The notes beneath the pieces are model-generated. The model saw only the letters and a list, made by a program, of their open reading frames with translations. It was not told the origin of the DNA and did not search any database. A program made the translations under genes and the position numbers. This document shows, one piece after another, positions 33,535 through 43,828 of a stretch of DNA of 64,000 nt. This DNA comes from Drosophila persimilis (taxonomy: Eukaryota > Arthropoda > Insecta > Diptera > Drosophilidae). The stretch spans positions 3,162,001-3,226,000 of the forward strand of contig NW_020825321.1 in the NCBI RefSeq assembly GCF_003286085.1, in the 5' to 3' direction. Position 1 is the stretch's first letter. Every line of letters begins with the position of its first letter.

Positions 33535-34273
33535 GGAGAGCATGTAGTGGGGCAATTTGTTGTTCTTCTTCAGTAGTTTCACTAGTTATTTTTCTTATAA
33601 TTCTTATATTATGGCTTTTTAAAGATGCATTAAAAAGAATACAAATTACTTGCACAATTAAAAAAAATTGCAAACAAAAAAAAACATTTATGTTTATTAA
33701 ACTAAAACTTAACAAAATTAAAATAATGATATCATGTGTTGAAAAACACAGCCAGGCGGTGTCTGTGACATACAGTCTACTGGCTGACCGGGTCGAACGG
33801 GATAACGAACGGTATTCTATAGTAGTCACAAATTTTCAGCTAAGTCGGTTCAGCCGTTCTTGAGTTATAAATGGTGTAACTAACACGAGTTTCTGTGTTA
33901 ACTATATATATCTACCTTCTGAACAAGGAATTTAAAGAAACCCAGTCCAAACGTTCGGTGTAGCGTCACGTGTATATCTCTAATTTGTTCAAAGCTCTCT
34001 TTTTGCTTTCCTTTTCTTTATTATTATCTTTTATTAGAGGATTCCTCACCTCCATGAAGGAGAGCAGGACAATTTTGTATAAGTTCCAGGAGGGATGGCT
34101 ATTATAGTACACACGTGCCACGACTCCCAACTGTTACGACTGGTTTAACTTTGATCACGGGATACTAGATTTTCAATATAACCATTAACTTGAATAAAAA
34201 AAGATAACTTTTGGGCTGCGCAGTCTCGTGTTTTTCTCTATAAAATTTATGTATTCTTTTACATGTACATACA
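33535..34273. other. Intronic or intergenic DNA upstream of host exon A
   Basis: AT-rich DNA without supported genes. 'gagtttctgtgttaac' near 33889 could be a remnant of a Helitron end, but there is no proof. A pyrimidine-rich tract (34230-34260) precedes the coding frame of exon A, as expected for the end of an intron. Confidence 0.4.
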
Positions 34274-35109
34274 TTGGATCCTAACCCACACTACGAACGC
34301 AATCGATTGATATTGGGCGTCACAGAGAAGGGTATTTTAAAGAAACACGGCTATGGGCTGGTACACGGCGAGCAACTTAAAGACAAATGGGGAGACGATA
34401 ACCAATCGGACAACCTTGAGCTGATTACCCAGGACGGGACACTGGCCTCAACGAGCGGGGGCGTGGCTGCCTCCGAAGTCGAACGTACGCTTAAGTCCCT
34501 CAACGGATACCATGAGGACATTTTGGAGGCTCTGCGCAATGCGGCCACACACCGAGGTACAGGAACCGGTAACACACCCGTTGGCAGTGGGAGTCTCAGC
34601 GAGGAAATGTTACGTAAAACGCTACAAGAATGTAGTAGCTCACAGTTAGGATACTCTGCTGAACCATACAAGCGCACTAGTGGATCTAAGTCCAGTTCCA
34701 GGGAAAATGTTTGTGAAAATACCGCTGTACACGCTATATTGCTTGACGGAAGCGGATCTGGCCTTGGTGGCCTAGGTCTGGGATCAAGCTTAGGTGCTGG
34801 GGGTGGATCAACTGTTATTGCTGGGGGTATGGGGCATGGCAGTTCGCTGCTGCATCACCATCGCTCGCAGCACCAATTGCATCAACCGCCCCCTTTAGCA
34901 TTACAACAACAACAACCGGACGAGGACGACGCTCCCTCAACAGGACCCTTGCGTATACGTAACTTGGAGGATCTTATACGGCAGCTCGAGCACCACTCGT
35001 CACGACACATGAGTCCCAGCGGCTCCGAGGATATACGCATGTCGGAAACAGACGCTGATCGCCACTATAGATTAGATAGTTCCGCCGCTTGTAGTGAGTC
35101 CTCACAAGG
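34274..35109 (+). CDS. Host gene, coding exon A (start uncertain)
   Basis: An open frame runs from the stop at 34241 to a good donor, AGGG|GTTAGT, at 35109/35110 (phase 2). It has coding character: ERNRLILGVTEKGILKKHGY, then VERTLKSLNGYHEDILEALR, a Gly-rich stretch (about residues 160-180), a His/Gln-rich stretch (about 195-215) and IRNLEDLIRQLEHHSS. There is no signal peptide, membrane segment or enzyme motif. I do not recognise the protein; it could be the cytoplasmic tail of a larger membrane protein. No ATG starts this frame and no AG acceptor lies between 34244 and 34321. The first AGs are at 34324-34330. The likely boundary near 34276 reads 'acattg|gat'. Confidence 0.75.
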
Positions 35110-36015
35110 GTTAGTGCCAATTATAATTAAACACATTAGTTTTTCCGAGTCTGACACCCGACCAACGCATTATCTGCATACTTTTATTAATTTTTGTATT
35201 CATAAGTATCCCGTCCCTAAATATACAGGCACTGATAAGCTTGAAAATAGTAAACTTCATACACTTTTTGATTCATTCTTAGATGTTTCTACATCTGACA
35301 GAATTGCTATTGAGCTTATAGAAATAGCCACTTAAAACATGCTTATCATTAATCACATTTGCCTAAACTCGTAATCTGATATTGTTACTGTTACATAAAT
35401 TAAACCGTAGTGCAGGAGCTTGATTACCTAATGTAATGTATGGCTTTAGAACTATCCTAAATAAACACAATAACCTTATATGTTCGTACATACACATCAT
35501 AATCGCATTAATACAAGAATATATGAATTCACAATGCAAGTGTAGGCAGCAACCTGACCTTATACCGTCAACAGCATATAAGCTGCTGCCGGTTGAGAAT
35601 TCAGTGTCAAAAATGCAACTCAAGCCAAGGCAAATTTTTATTTGCATCTCTTGCAGGCTTCAGGCTGGAATACCTTGTGTGATAAAGGTTCGTTGCCCAT
35701 GCGCAGCACGTCTACAATGACTCCAAATCTCATCTTGTGGGCTGACAGTCATGAGCCAGTGAATATTGAATAAACATCGTTTTATTATTTACATAATCAC
35801 ATGCACGTTTTTACATAAGCAAAATCAATTGGTTTCTATTTTGACGGACGCAATCTTGCAAAACTATAAGCTATAAGCTATAAACTCAGTTTTTTATCGA
35901 TTTCGGCATCGGCTCATTTTCAGTTTCGTTGTTCTCCATTTCAGATACCATTATCTGATTTGACACTAACGCATTTGATTATTTGCTTGCCTCTACTTTA
36001 TCCCTTTCCCTACAG
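35110..36015 (+). other. Host intron between exons A and B (906 bp)
   Basis: The donor is GTTAGT at 35110. The acceptor is 'tttccctacag' ending at 36015 with a pyrimidine tract. The exon A frame stays open into the intron to TAA at 35335, adding 75 residues, so a retained-intron isoform is possible. AATAAA occurs near 35458 and 35768. Confidence 0.8.
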
Positions 36016-36366
36016 CTCCAATCAGCAACTAGCACAAACTCAGAAAACCGCTACAATTCATTCGTCGTACAGCAGTCGCTGTCGTCCCCGTTCCGATGAG
36101 GAGTCGCGATTTGCTTACGGCAGTCGCTACCGACAGCCGACGCCAGCAGGCCGACATGCAGCGCATCAGTCACACTCGCCGCATACATTCGGACACCACA
36201 CGCATCATTCTCACGCTCATGGACATGCCAACCATGGTCCCCATTCCTCACATCATTCATCGCATACTCATTTACACCAGGAAGATGATGGTATATATGA
36301 GACCGCCGACCAACGCAACGTTTCTGACGCTCGTCTTGATCCTCATGAGACACCAGACAGCGAAAG
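36016..36366 (+). CDS. Host gene, coding exon B
   Basis: The exon starts after 'ccctacag' and ends at AAAG|GTGAGT. The incoming phase matches exon A (the split codon becomes GGC, Gly) and the outgoing phase is again 2. It encodes about 117 residues: a Ser/Arg-rich start (SSYSSRCRPRSDEESRFAYG), a His-rich stretch rich in HxH and HHS (about residues 330-370 of the joined protein), then an acidic end (LHQEDDGIYETADQ, LDPHETPDSE). The His-rich segment is low-complexity and could bind metal or aid condensation, but nothing here shows which. Confidence 0.88.
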
Positions 36367-36920
36367 GTGAGTAAATATCTCTGTATGTCCATCCTTAGTC
36401 CTTTCTCACTAAACTCCTTTCCTCTTTCCCCAATCACCAATATTGAATTTAAATTCTATCCAGATTCATTATCCTCTGGTTTAATAATTATTTGTTTTTA
36501 TTCCCGATTGTTTAAGAGCCGTCATCTTCATTTACATTTTTCGTCCACTGTTCTACTTAAACCATTGCATACGGTATTGCCGATTACACTATGTACAAAA
36601 TTTAACTTTTTATTTACGCTTCGAACCAAACCGAATTTTTTTTATGCCTATGGGGTTTTCAAAATTTTTAATGAAATATGATTTTTTTTGTGTTGTGCTT
36701 TGTATTTTTTAATTCAAAAAAAAAATTATACTATTTTTAATGCTTTTTTCAAAGCTTACTTTTTTCATATATGTAGCTTCAGTATTTTACCGACTGCAAA
36801 ATATTAAGCTGTCAAATTCAAAATTGTATTGTATTGTAAAATGTACATATATGTCCTCACGATTCCCAGATATGACTGCTTGTGTTGGTTTTTTTATGAT
36901 GGCGTTGAAGAGAATATACT

Positions 36921-37208
36921 TGCCGGGTCAAGCAGCTTAAATATTGTAAATTGTTGCCAGTGGTGCGGCCCAAAGGAAATGTATTTTGTTGTTGGTCGTC
37001 ATTTACAGTGCCCACTGTAAAGATCATTTGGTTACCGCAAATGCGGCCCCGAGCAGCTCTAACGCTCTTGGGCTATCCTACTCTCTGGATCGCGTCTAAG
37101 CTTGCTACCCACATATTTACATAAATTTTGAATTATACACAAGCTCTCAACTTTCATTAAATTCATAATTCGCAACAGCTATTAAGAACGATTTATAGCT
37201 TAACAACA
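36921..37208 (+). repeat. Solo LTR, diverged relative of the BEL C family
   Basis: In plus orientation it reads 'gggtcaagcagcttaaatat', 'ccagtggtgcggcccaaagg', 'gagcagctctaacgctc' and ends 'gcttaacaaca'. It matches in order the 473-bp LTRs at 43350-43822 and 49324-49796 but lacks about 180 bp and carries many changes. No internal sequence follows and no clear target duplication is seen. It is the one LTR in this intron oriented in sense with the host gene. Confidence 0.8.
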
Positions 37209-39370
37209 CTCTTTACTTTAGAATTCACACTCCAGTGTGATAATAGAACACAGAAAGTTTAAATTTTAATACGATATTTGATATATTTAATTTGAATGGA
37301 AGCGAAATCAGTTAACGTTTTGTCAACACGCACACAGTCAACAAGCTGACCGTGGGAATCTCATACACTTCCAACAATTGCACTTGCGAATTGTTGATCG
37401 CCATCGCAAAATCCTATCGAACGGGGAACTAAATCCTCTTAAATTAGAATGGAATAATCGGAATTTGTGGGATAGGAACTGCACCTTTGAATTTGCCCTT
37501 GATGATTGGTTATGAATAACTAGTATAAATTTGAATAGGTTTTATTTAACATATATTATGATTAGATAATACGAGTATCGGTGATTAGTTAAGTGTGAAA
37601 AGCGGGGCACACAAGCAATAACAACACAGCTAAGCGCGTAAAATTAGTTACTTAAGCGGTGCAATACAATCATGAGCATATGAATAGGGCAGTCGCGGTT
37701 AATTTCTCAACATACCGGCCCTCCTGAACGATTTTTCAAAACAAGGGAAGCACAGAAAGTTTGGTAATAGGTCTCTTGCAAACTCCTCGGGCTGTTTTTA
37801 CGGTGACCACTCGAACCCTCTCGTCTTGGCCAGGATGAAGTTCGGTGATTCGCCCAAGCAGCCACTTGCTAAGCGGTTGATTCGGCTCCTTCAGTACCAC
37901 AAGAGTGTCCACGGTTATGTTGACGGACTCCTGCTGCCATTCGTGCGAGGATGCAAAGAAGCAAGGTATTCCAGACTCCAACGTTTTCAGAATCCTTGAA
38001 CCTTGGCTTTCAGTTGTCTCCAACGCTGCAGTCTGTTAATGTTGACGTCCAACAAGGACGGCTCCGGCACCTACATTTGAGGTTGACCTGTAAGAAAATG
38101 AGCGGGAGTAAGGGGATCCAAGCTGTCATCGCTGGGCGCGCACAGTGCGCGAGAGTTGAGTAAGCCTTCAATCTGTGTTAAATTTTTTGAATATTTCTCG
38201 AAAGTCAACGCACTGCTACCAATTACTCGGCTCAGGTGGAGCTTGATAGATCGTACGCCGGTCTCCCAAATACCTCCAAAATGCGGGGCAGACGATGAAA
38301 TGAAGTGCCAGCTGATTTCCTGACTCGTCAGAAAATTAGCAATTTCCTCGTCCTGACTTTGAGATACAGCTATCCGTTGAATATCCGTTAGTTCCTTTCT
38401 GGCTCCATGGAATGTTGTGCCATTGTCTGAGTACAAATCGGATATAGGGCCATGTCGAGACCAGAACCGTTTGAAAGCGGTGATAAATGCATTGACGAGC
38501 TCGATATGAATTGATTTGGTGGACAGACAAACAAAGATTGCGAAGCAAGCTTTGCGTAAAGCAAGGGGTCCGACCTGCTGATGTCTTGATGGTAACTGGT
38601 CCAGCGTAATGCAATCCAGAATGAAAGAAGCAGCGGGTGGGCTGAACGCGAAAGGCTGGAAGATCAGCCATGAGTTGTGTGCTCGTACCTTTGCGCTGGA
38701 GGAAACAAATCTTGCAGTTGAGTACAATTTTGCGGACTATGTTACGGGATCCAGGGATCCAATTCTTTTGTCTCAACGTGTGGAACAGCGTGTAGCGATG
38801 TGAATAAAACAACGACTGGTGATTCCTTTGGAAGAAGTATGGGATGTTTTGCATCATAGGTTGCCATCGAATTGCGCAGAATTTCTTGGTAGTCAACAAA
38901 TGGAGTGAAGCGAATCAACTTGGATTTTTGAGAAAGTGCTTGTCCAGTGCTCAGCTGTTTGTACTCCACTTGGAAGAACTCCATCTGGACATGTTTGATT
39001 ACCCTGGAGCGGGCATATTGAAGCTCCCATGACGATAAAGACGATGACAGGCGATCCTTGCAGCGAAGTCGATGTACAAAGCGAAAGCAATTGCTAATTT
39101 TCCGCAAGAGATTTGACAAGAAGGAAGCTTTGTTGATCATACAATTAAGATAATTTCCTTCATCGGAAATGTGTAGATTAACTTGGGGCTTGACCTTTAC
39201 TTCCATCCGTGCAGCGTCCTCAGTCGACAGTGCGAACTTTGCCAAGCGCGATGTGATTGGGAAAGCCACGGTTGATGTGGCTGCATTCCACCACAGTTGA
39301 TGTTCTACCAGATTTTTTGGTAGAAGTCCCCGTGATGTACAGTCCGCGGGATTTTCCTCAGTACGAAACT
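37209..39370 (-). mobile_element. BEL/Pao element A, 3' half (integrase region and probable LTR)
   Basis: The minus strand encodes late pol of a BEL/Pao element, followed by a purine-rich segment (complement of 37713-37730) and a terminus TGTTGAGAAATT at 37712, presumably the start of the 3' LTR. The far LTR limit is not clear. Gag, protease and RT are absent: the element stops near 39370, where a Helitron piece begins. It is diverged from BEL elements B and C. Confidence 0.75.
37736..39365 (-). pseudogene. BEL A pol remnant (end of RNase H, integrase)
   Basis: Blocks from right to left: TEENPADCTSRGLLPKNLV and HQLWW (near 39300-39365), DAKHPILLPKESPVV (38742-39269), PHFGGIWETGVRSIKLHLS with DNGTTFHGARKELTD and PLTPAHFLTGQP (38071-38727), and the C-terminal ITELHPGQDERVRVVTVKT (37736-38023). 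These are the usual BEL/Pao integrase succession, and DNGT keeps a catalytic Asp. At least three frame changes are needed to read it. Confidence 0.8.
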
Positions 39371-39374
39371 ACGC

Positions 39375-39850
39375 GGCTAATTTCTGAACAATGATGATTT
39401 ACCTTGAATCACATTGCTCATCAGTTTCTTGGCGGACAACCGCGTACCGTTGCACAATGTCGAATAATTTAGATTCCGCAACAGGATTTTGATCAGCACA
39501 TCAAGCGAGCTCAAAATCCCGCCGATAGTTGGTCGCTTCAACCTCGTCGGTCACGCTGGCAACGAAATTGTACGAATGCAGTTCTCCAGCGATTAGACTT
39601 TTAATAATGAAATTCAAGCTATCGACGTCCTTATTTTTCGCTGCTAGTATTGCCCGTTGATTAATTCAATCGAGATTTTTATAATTTTGTGCACTGTCGG
39701 TCAACACTTTAGTGATTAGTTCCTCCTTCGACTATGGGAACGATATCAATGCAGTCGAAATATCAAAAGGAATTTGACTCGATTCAGCAGCCGAGAGGTC
39801 GTTCTGCAACACGACTATCATAATTAATCATTAATTTCGTTATCGCCGAA
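39375..39850 (-). mobile_element. Helitron helicase C-terminal fragment
   Basis: The minus strand reads, with stops, INQRAILAAKNKDVDSLNFI, IKSLIAGELHSYNFVASVTD, EVEATNY and then LCNGTRLSAKKLMSNVI. This is the late part of a Helitron PIF1-like helicase, just before the block found at 22050-22440. It abuts BEL A on the left. Confidence 0.75.
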
Positions 39851-40359
39851 TTCTTGGGCGATATGATATCTGTACAACGTTTTTCAGTCGCAACGACGAC
39901 AGATAACCCTGCACAACAGCATACATATCTGATGATTGGGATGTTAGATGATTTCAGTCAAATTTTTTGTGACGATTTTAAATGTTTAACTTAAATTTCT
40001 GTATCAGCTTTAGTCAAAAAATAGGACATATGGGTCTTTTTTAATTAAACGCGGTATATTTAAGGTATCGGATTATTTTATTTAGTTCTTAAGTTGAAAC
40101 AAATTTGACTTTATTTCCTTATTCCTTATTCCTCATTGCCTTATTCCTTTTTGAAGCTGAAGGCAAAGGGCTGTTCTGAGTACTCCAAAAATATTCAGCG
40201 ATCATGTTTGAGTTCCAGTAGCCTTAGCGTTCCTCGATCCTACGACGGTCTTGGTGGAATCTCTCGCCTTGTTCTTCATTTAAATTTCCAAGATTACAAG
40301 GAAAATTGTCGATTTTTTCGTTTTGTGCCAGTTTTGTTCATATCATTGCGGTTCGTACC
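39851..40359. other. Unannotated intronic DNA
   Basis: No gene is supported. 'attccttattcc' repeats near 40120-40150. The region ends at the TA target of the Tc1 foldback. Confidence 0.4.
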
Positions 40360-40547
40360 TACAGTGGCGAGCACGTGTGGATACATGTTTATCACTTTTC
40401 ACTTTAAGCGCCTGTAAAATCTTTAAAAATGAATCAATCCTTGTGATTTTTTTTTTAAAGATTCATTAATTTATTGAGAATGAAAAAAGACAACAATTTC
40501 AATTCAAAGAGATCCTTTTCCTTAAGAGATTTTAATTTGTTCAAAAA

Positions 40548-41350
40548 ATGAGCATGTATCCACTTTTGCACGTTTCAAATTTTTTTACTTTAATAATTTT
40601 TAAAAAATATTTGTTCCAAAGGGCCTTAGCTTTTATCATATTCCGAATAAGTATTGGCATACTCTCGACTAAATTTAGTAGGTGCTGGCAAGGTATCATG
40701 CGCCACTCCGACCTCACGTGCTCTCAAAGACTCACCCAATCCCTTTGGTGCAGACTCGTACTTTTCCAATGTTTTTTAAACAGAGCCCATCGATTTTCAA
40801 TGGGATTTAGATCTGGACTATTCAGCAGGCCACTGGATTAAGTGAAAACTCGAATTATTGGGACGATTTTTCACGAATTTAGCCGTGTGCGTCGGGCTAC
40901 CGTCTGGCTAGAAAGTGATCTCGGATATGGGGAAGTCACATTTCTCTATAAAATTTGACAAAATGGGTTCCTAAATGCTAAGATAATATTCTTTCTTCAT
41001 TATTCCATCGATTTTAATCAATTGGAGAACGTTCCACCAAGTGTAGCAGCCCTACACCGTCAGGCTTCCTCGTCCATGCTTTATTGTTTCCTTGACCTGA
41101 TGATTTTTTAGCTTTCCACATGAGCGGTATCAGTAGTTTTCATTTTGATCAGACTTAAAACGGTTTTTTTTTGTATATCTGACCCAATTACCTTCTTAAA
41201 ATGTTCGCTGGTCCAGTTCCTATACTCCTCGGTAAATGTAAGATGCGCAGCCACTTTTTGTGAGAGAGGGCAGGTTTTTTCTGGCTATCTGCCGGTGTCA
41301 GGCCGATCGTACGCAGAGCGTCCACTCATGGGACGTTCTCCAATTGGTTA
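40548..41350 (-). pseudogene. Tc1-like transposase remnant (left arm and centre)
   Basis: On the minus strand the left arm reads SPDLNPIENRWALFKKHWK and then LVESMPILIRNMIKAKALWN, the conserved C-terminal part of Tc1 transposases with the DLNPIE signature near the third catalytic acidic residue. Central blocks such as YRNWTSEHFKKVIGSDIQ correspond to the region around the first catalytic Asp. Stops and shifts break the frame in the centre. Confidence 0.75.
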
Positions 41351-41409
41351 AAATCGATGGAATAATGAAGAAATTCGTGAAAAATCGTCCCAATAATTCG
41401 AGTTTTCAC

Positions 41410-41697
41410 TTAATCCAGTGGCCTGCTGAATAGTCCAGATCTAAATCCCATTGAAAATCGATGGGCTCTGTTTAAAAAACATTGGAAAAGTACGAGTCTG
41501 CACCAAAGGGATTGGGTGAGTCTTTGAGAGCACGTGAGGTCGGAGTGGCGCATGATACCTTGCCAGCACCTACTAAATTTAGTCGAGAGTATGCCAATAC
41601 TTATTCGGAATATGATAAAAGCTAAGGCCCTTTGGAACAAATATTTTTTAAAAATTATTAAAGTAAAAAAATTTGAAACGTGCAAAAGTGGATACAT
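41410..41697 (+). pseudogene. Duplicated Tc1 transposase C-terminus in the right arm
   Basis: An inverted copy of the transposase end in the left arm, reading SPDLNPIENRW on the plus strand. It lacks any upstream catalytic region in its own orientation. Confidence 0.8.
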
Positions 41698-42056
41698 GCT
41701 TATTTTTTGAACAAATTAAAATCTCTTAAGGAAAAGGATCTCTTTGAATTGAAATTGTTGTCTTTTTTCATTCTCAATAAATTAATGAATCTTTAAAAAA
41801 AAAAATCACAAGGATTGATTCATTTTTAAAGAGTTTACAGGCGCTTAAAGTGAAAAGTGATAAACATGTATCCACACGTGCTCGCCACTGTACATTTATT
41901 CCGTTGTCCATCATTCCACAAACGTATAAACTCAACGCACGTTTTGCATACTTGTTGCGGAACCCAAGGCTTATGTTTTATTTCCAGTGTGACCAAAGTA
42001 GTTAATCTAAGCTTCTGTTACGAACGCTGTCACATTTAAACGATATTCTTTGAACA

Positions 42057-42061
42057 TATAT
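42057..42061. repeat. Target-site duplication of BEL B, left
   Basis: 'tatat' precedes the LTR at 42062 and is repeated after the other end at 52466-52470. The AT-only sequence makes chance agreement more likely than usual, but the positions fit both LTR ends exactly. Confidence 0.75.
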
Positions 42062-42534
42062 TGTTGAGACAACGAGATTTTTCGCTGACTATGATTGTTA
42101 AATAATTTCACGAATTAATAATTTCCGAAACGTTATAAATTTTATTATAGTTATTTTGTGTGTTGAGGGTGGCCGAAGATGCCAGAGCCTTTTACAATAG
42201 TATTAGAGTGATACACTTGGATGAGGCAAGAGAGCCGATCTCGAGCCAAAGTAATAGATTTTGGACAAAAAGGGTCTGTTCACCAAATATATCAAGCGGT
42301 AACTACTAGAGCAGGCGCAGCTTCTGACGCCTTAGCGACGGCATAGGAAAGAAAAGATAACAAGAGCGAGCATAGATAAAGACTAGATGATTAAATGAGA
42401 TCATGCTGAGCGAGTATAGATAAAGCTACGCTTACGTTACGTTAGTTTAGTATAATGACCAAAATGGAAAGGAAAGTGAATTGATAGTCAATAGAACGAT
42501 GGTAAAAAATTTACACTCGGGCTTCGCACGAACA
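42062..42534 (-). repeat. 3' LTR of BEL B
   Basis: The 473-bp LTR reads TGTTGAGACAACG at its left end and 'gcttcgcacgaaca' at its right end. It is followed by 'tactccccct', the complement of the polypurine tract. A diverged solo copy lies at 56118-56578. Confidence 0.9.
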
Positions 42535-43349
42535 TACTCCCCCTGTGGAAGGATCCATGCCTTTCACCTCATCTCGTAGAGGCAATAGACATAGTTTTGC
42601 AAGTGCTCTTCGGCTAACACCTGTAGCCATCCTGATCAAGGCGACACGAGATACGCCATCAGCTCCTGGGATGAGAGGCCACTTCAGAGGAGGGAAGCTC
42701 TCGGCCTTAACAAGATCGACATCATTGACGTGAAGCTCAGGATTCCGGGTGCGCCACTTCTTTCTTTCTTGAAGACTGGTTAAATACGATTGGCGCCAGC
42801 GAGACCAAAAGATTTGCTGAAGCTGTGTGACCTTCTGCCAACGGACCAAGCGATCGACGTTTAAATGAACCAAGTCAGGCTCCAAGAATGTTGTGATGGG
42901 TGCGCCAACCAAAAAATGGTTGGAAAAAGAGGAAACAATGGCCTTGAATTAATGATTGCACAGATATTGCACGCGAGAGTGCGCAGCTCATCAAATCCAA
43001 GAAGCGAGGATCCAAGGACACGTCGAAGATGATGTTTAGCAAGCTTGACTGATGCCTCCCACAATCCTCCAAAATGTGGCGATCTAGGAGGAATGAAACG
43101 CCAATCGATGGAATCGGCGAGACAAGCTTGATGCACGGCTTCTTAATGACTGTCGCTTAGGAATAGCGACTTAAGTTCCGCCAGTTCGTTCCGCGCTCCA
43201 ACAAAATTTGTGGCATTATCTGACCAAATACGAATCGGTCTTCCACGGGTGCAAATGAAACGGCGAAGAGCAGAGAGGTACGCAGACGTTGTAAGATCCT
43301 TCACAAGCTCGATGTGAACCGCCTTCGTGGAGAAGCATATAAAAATGTT
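42535..43349 (-). pseudogene. BEL B integrase, C-terminal part
   Basis: Pieces are STKAVHIELVKDLTTSAYLS, CTRGRPIRIWSDNATNFVGA (43143-43385), DWRFIPPRSPHFGGLWEASV (42861-43136) and FWSRWRQSYLTSLQERKKWR to the end VSRRALAKLCLLPL (42511-42912). The catalytic Asp of SDNAT is present. Two frame changes break the gene, and BEL C cuts it at 43349/49797. Confidence 0.85.
43345..43349. repeat. Target-site duplication of BEL C, left
   Basis: 'atgtt' equals 49797-49801 after the right LTR. Joining the flanks at this duplication restores the BEL B integrase order. Confidence 0.9.
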
Positions 43350-43822
43350 TGTTAAGCTATTAAGCGTTTTTAATAACTGTTGCAATTTGAAGTTAATGAA
43401 AGTCGAGAGGCTGTTTATAATTCACAATTTATTTGCATATGTAAACCAACTTATCGCGTATGTACATATGGCAATGATTGGGCGAACGATTGATGCGAGG
43501 ATGTTAATCTAATAGCTGCGACGATTAGCTCAAGACTGCCCATGCAAGGGCTGACGGGCCAAATTGCCGGGCCCTATGCAGCAAGCTTAGACGCGAGCGA
43601 GAGCGTATGATAGCCCGAGAGCGTTAGAGCTGCTCGGGGACGCTGTTAAGCCGAGTCCGAGAGATTGCGACATAAGGAGACGAAAGAATTCCGCTGCATG
43701 CGCATATGCGGTAGCAAATGATCTTTGCAGTGGGGGCATTGGAAACGACAACACCAAAATGCATTTCCTTTGGGCCGCACCACTGGCAATAATTTAAAAT
43801 ATTTAAGCTGCTTGACCCGACA
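43350..43822 (-). repeat. 3' LTR of BEL C
   Basis: 473 bp, TGTTAAGCTATT to 'cttgacccgaca' in plus orientation. No difference from 49324-49796 was seen on reading. Confidence 0.95.
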
Positions 43823-43828
43823 TACTCC

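Larger units (their letters stand above)
40362..41890. mobile_element. Tc1-like foldback element with arms of about 500 bp
   Basis: The outer ends are exact complements starting CAGTGGCGAGCACGTGTGG, flanked by TA on both sides (40360-40361 and 41891-41892), the Tc1/mariner target. The two arms (about 40362-40879 and 41373-41890) are nearly identical inverted copies. Each carries the C-terminal part of a Tc1 transposase, facing outward. The centre (40880-41350) holds one broken copy of the N-terminal/central transposase region. A TA-flanked palindrome of 1.5 kb implies that the rearranged form itself was mobilised. Confidence 0.9.

Noticed and set aside
36917-39370. Solo LTR at 36921 taken as the LTR of BEL A
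   Set aside because: It matches the BEL C family LTR in the opposite orientation, whereas BEL A ends in an unrelated TGTTGAGAAATT terminus.
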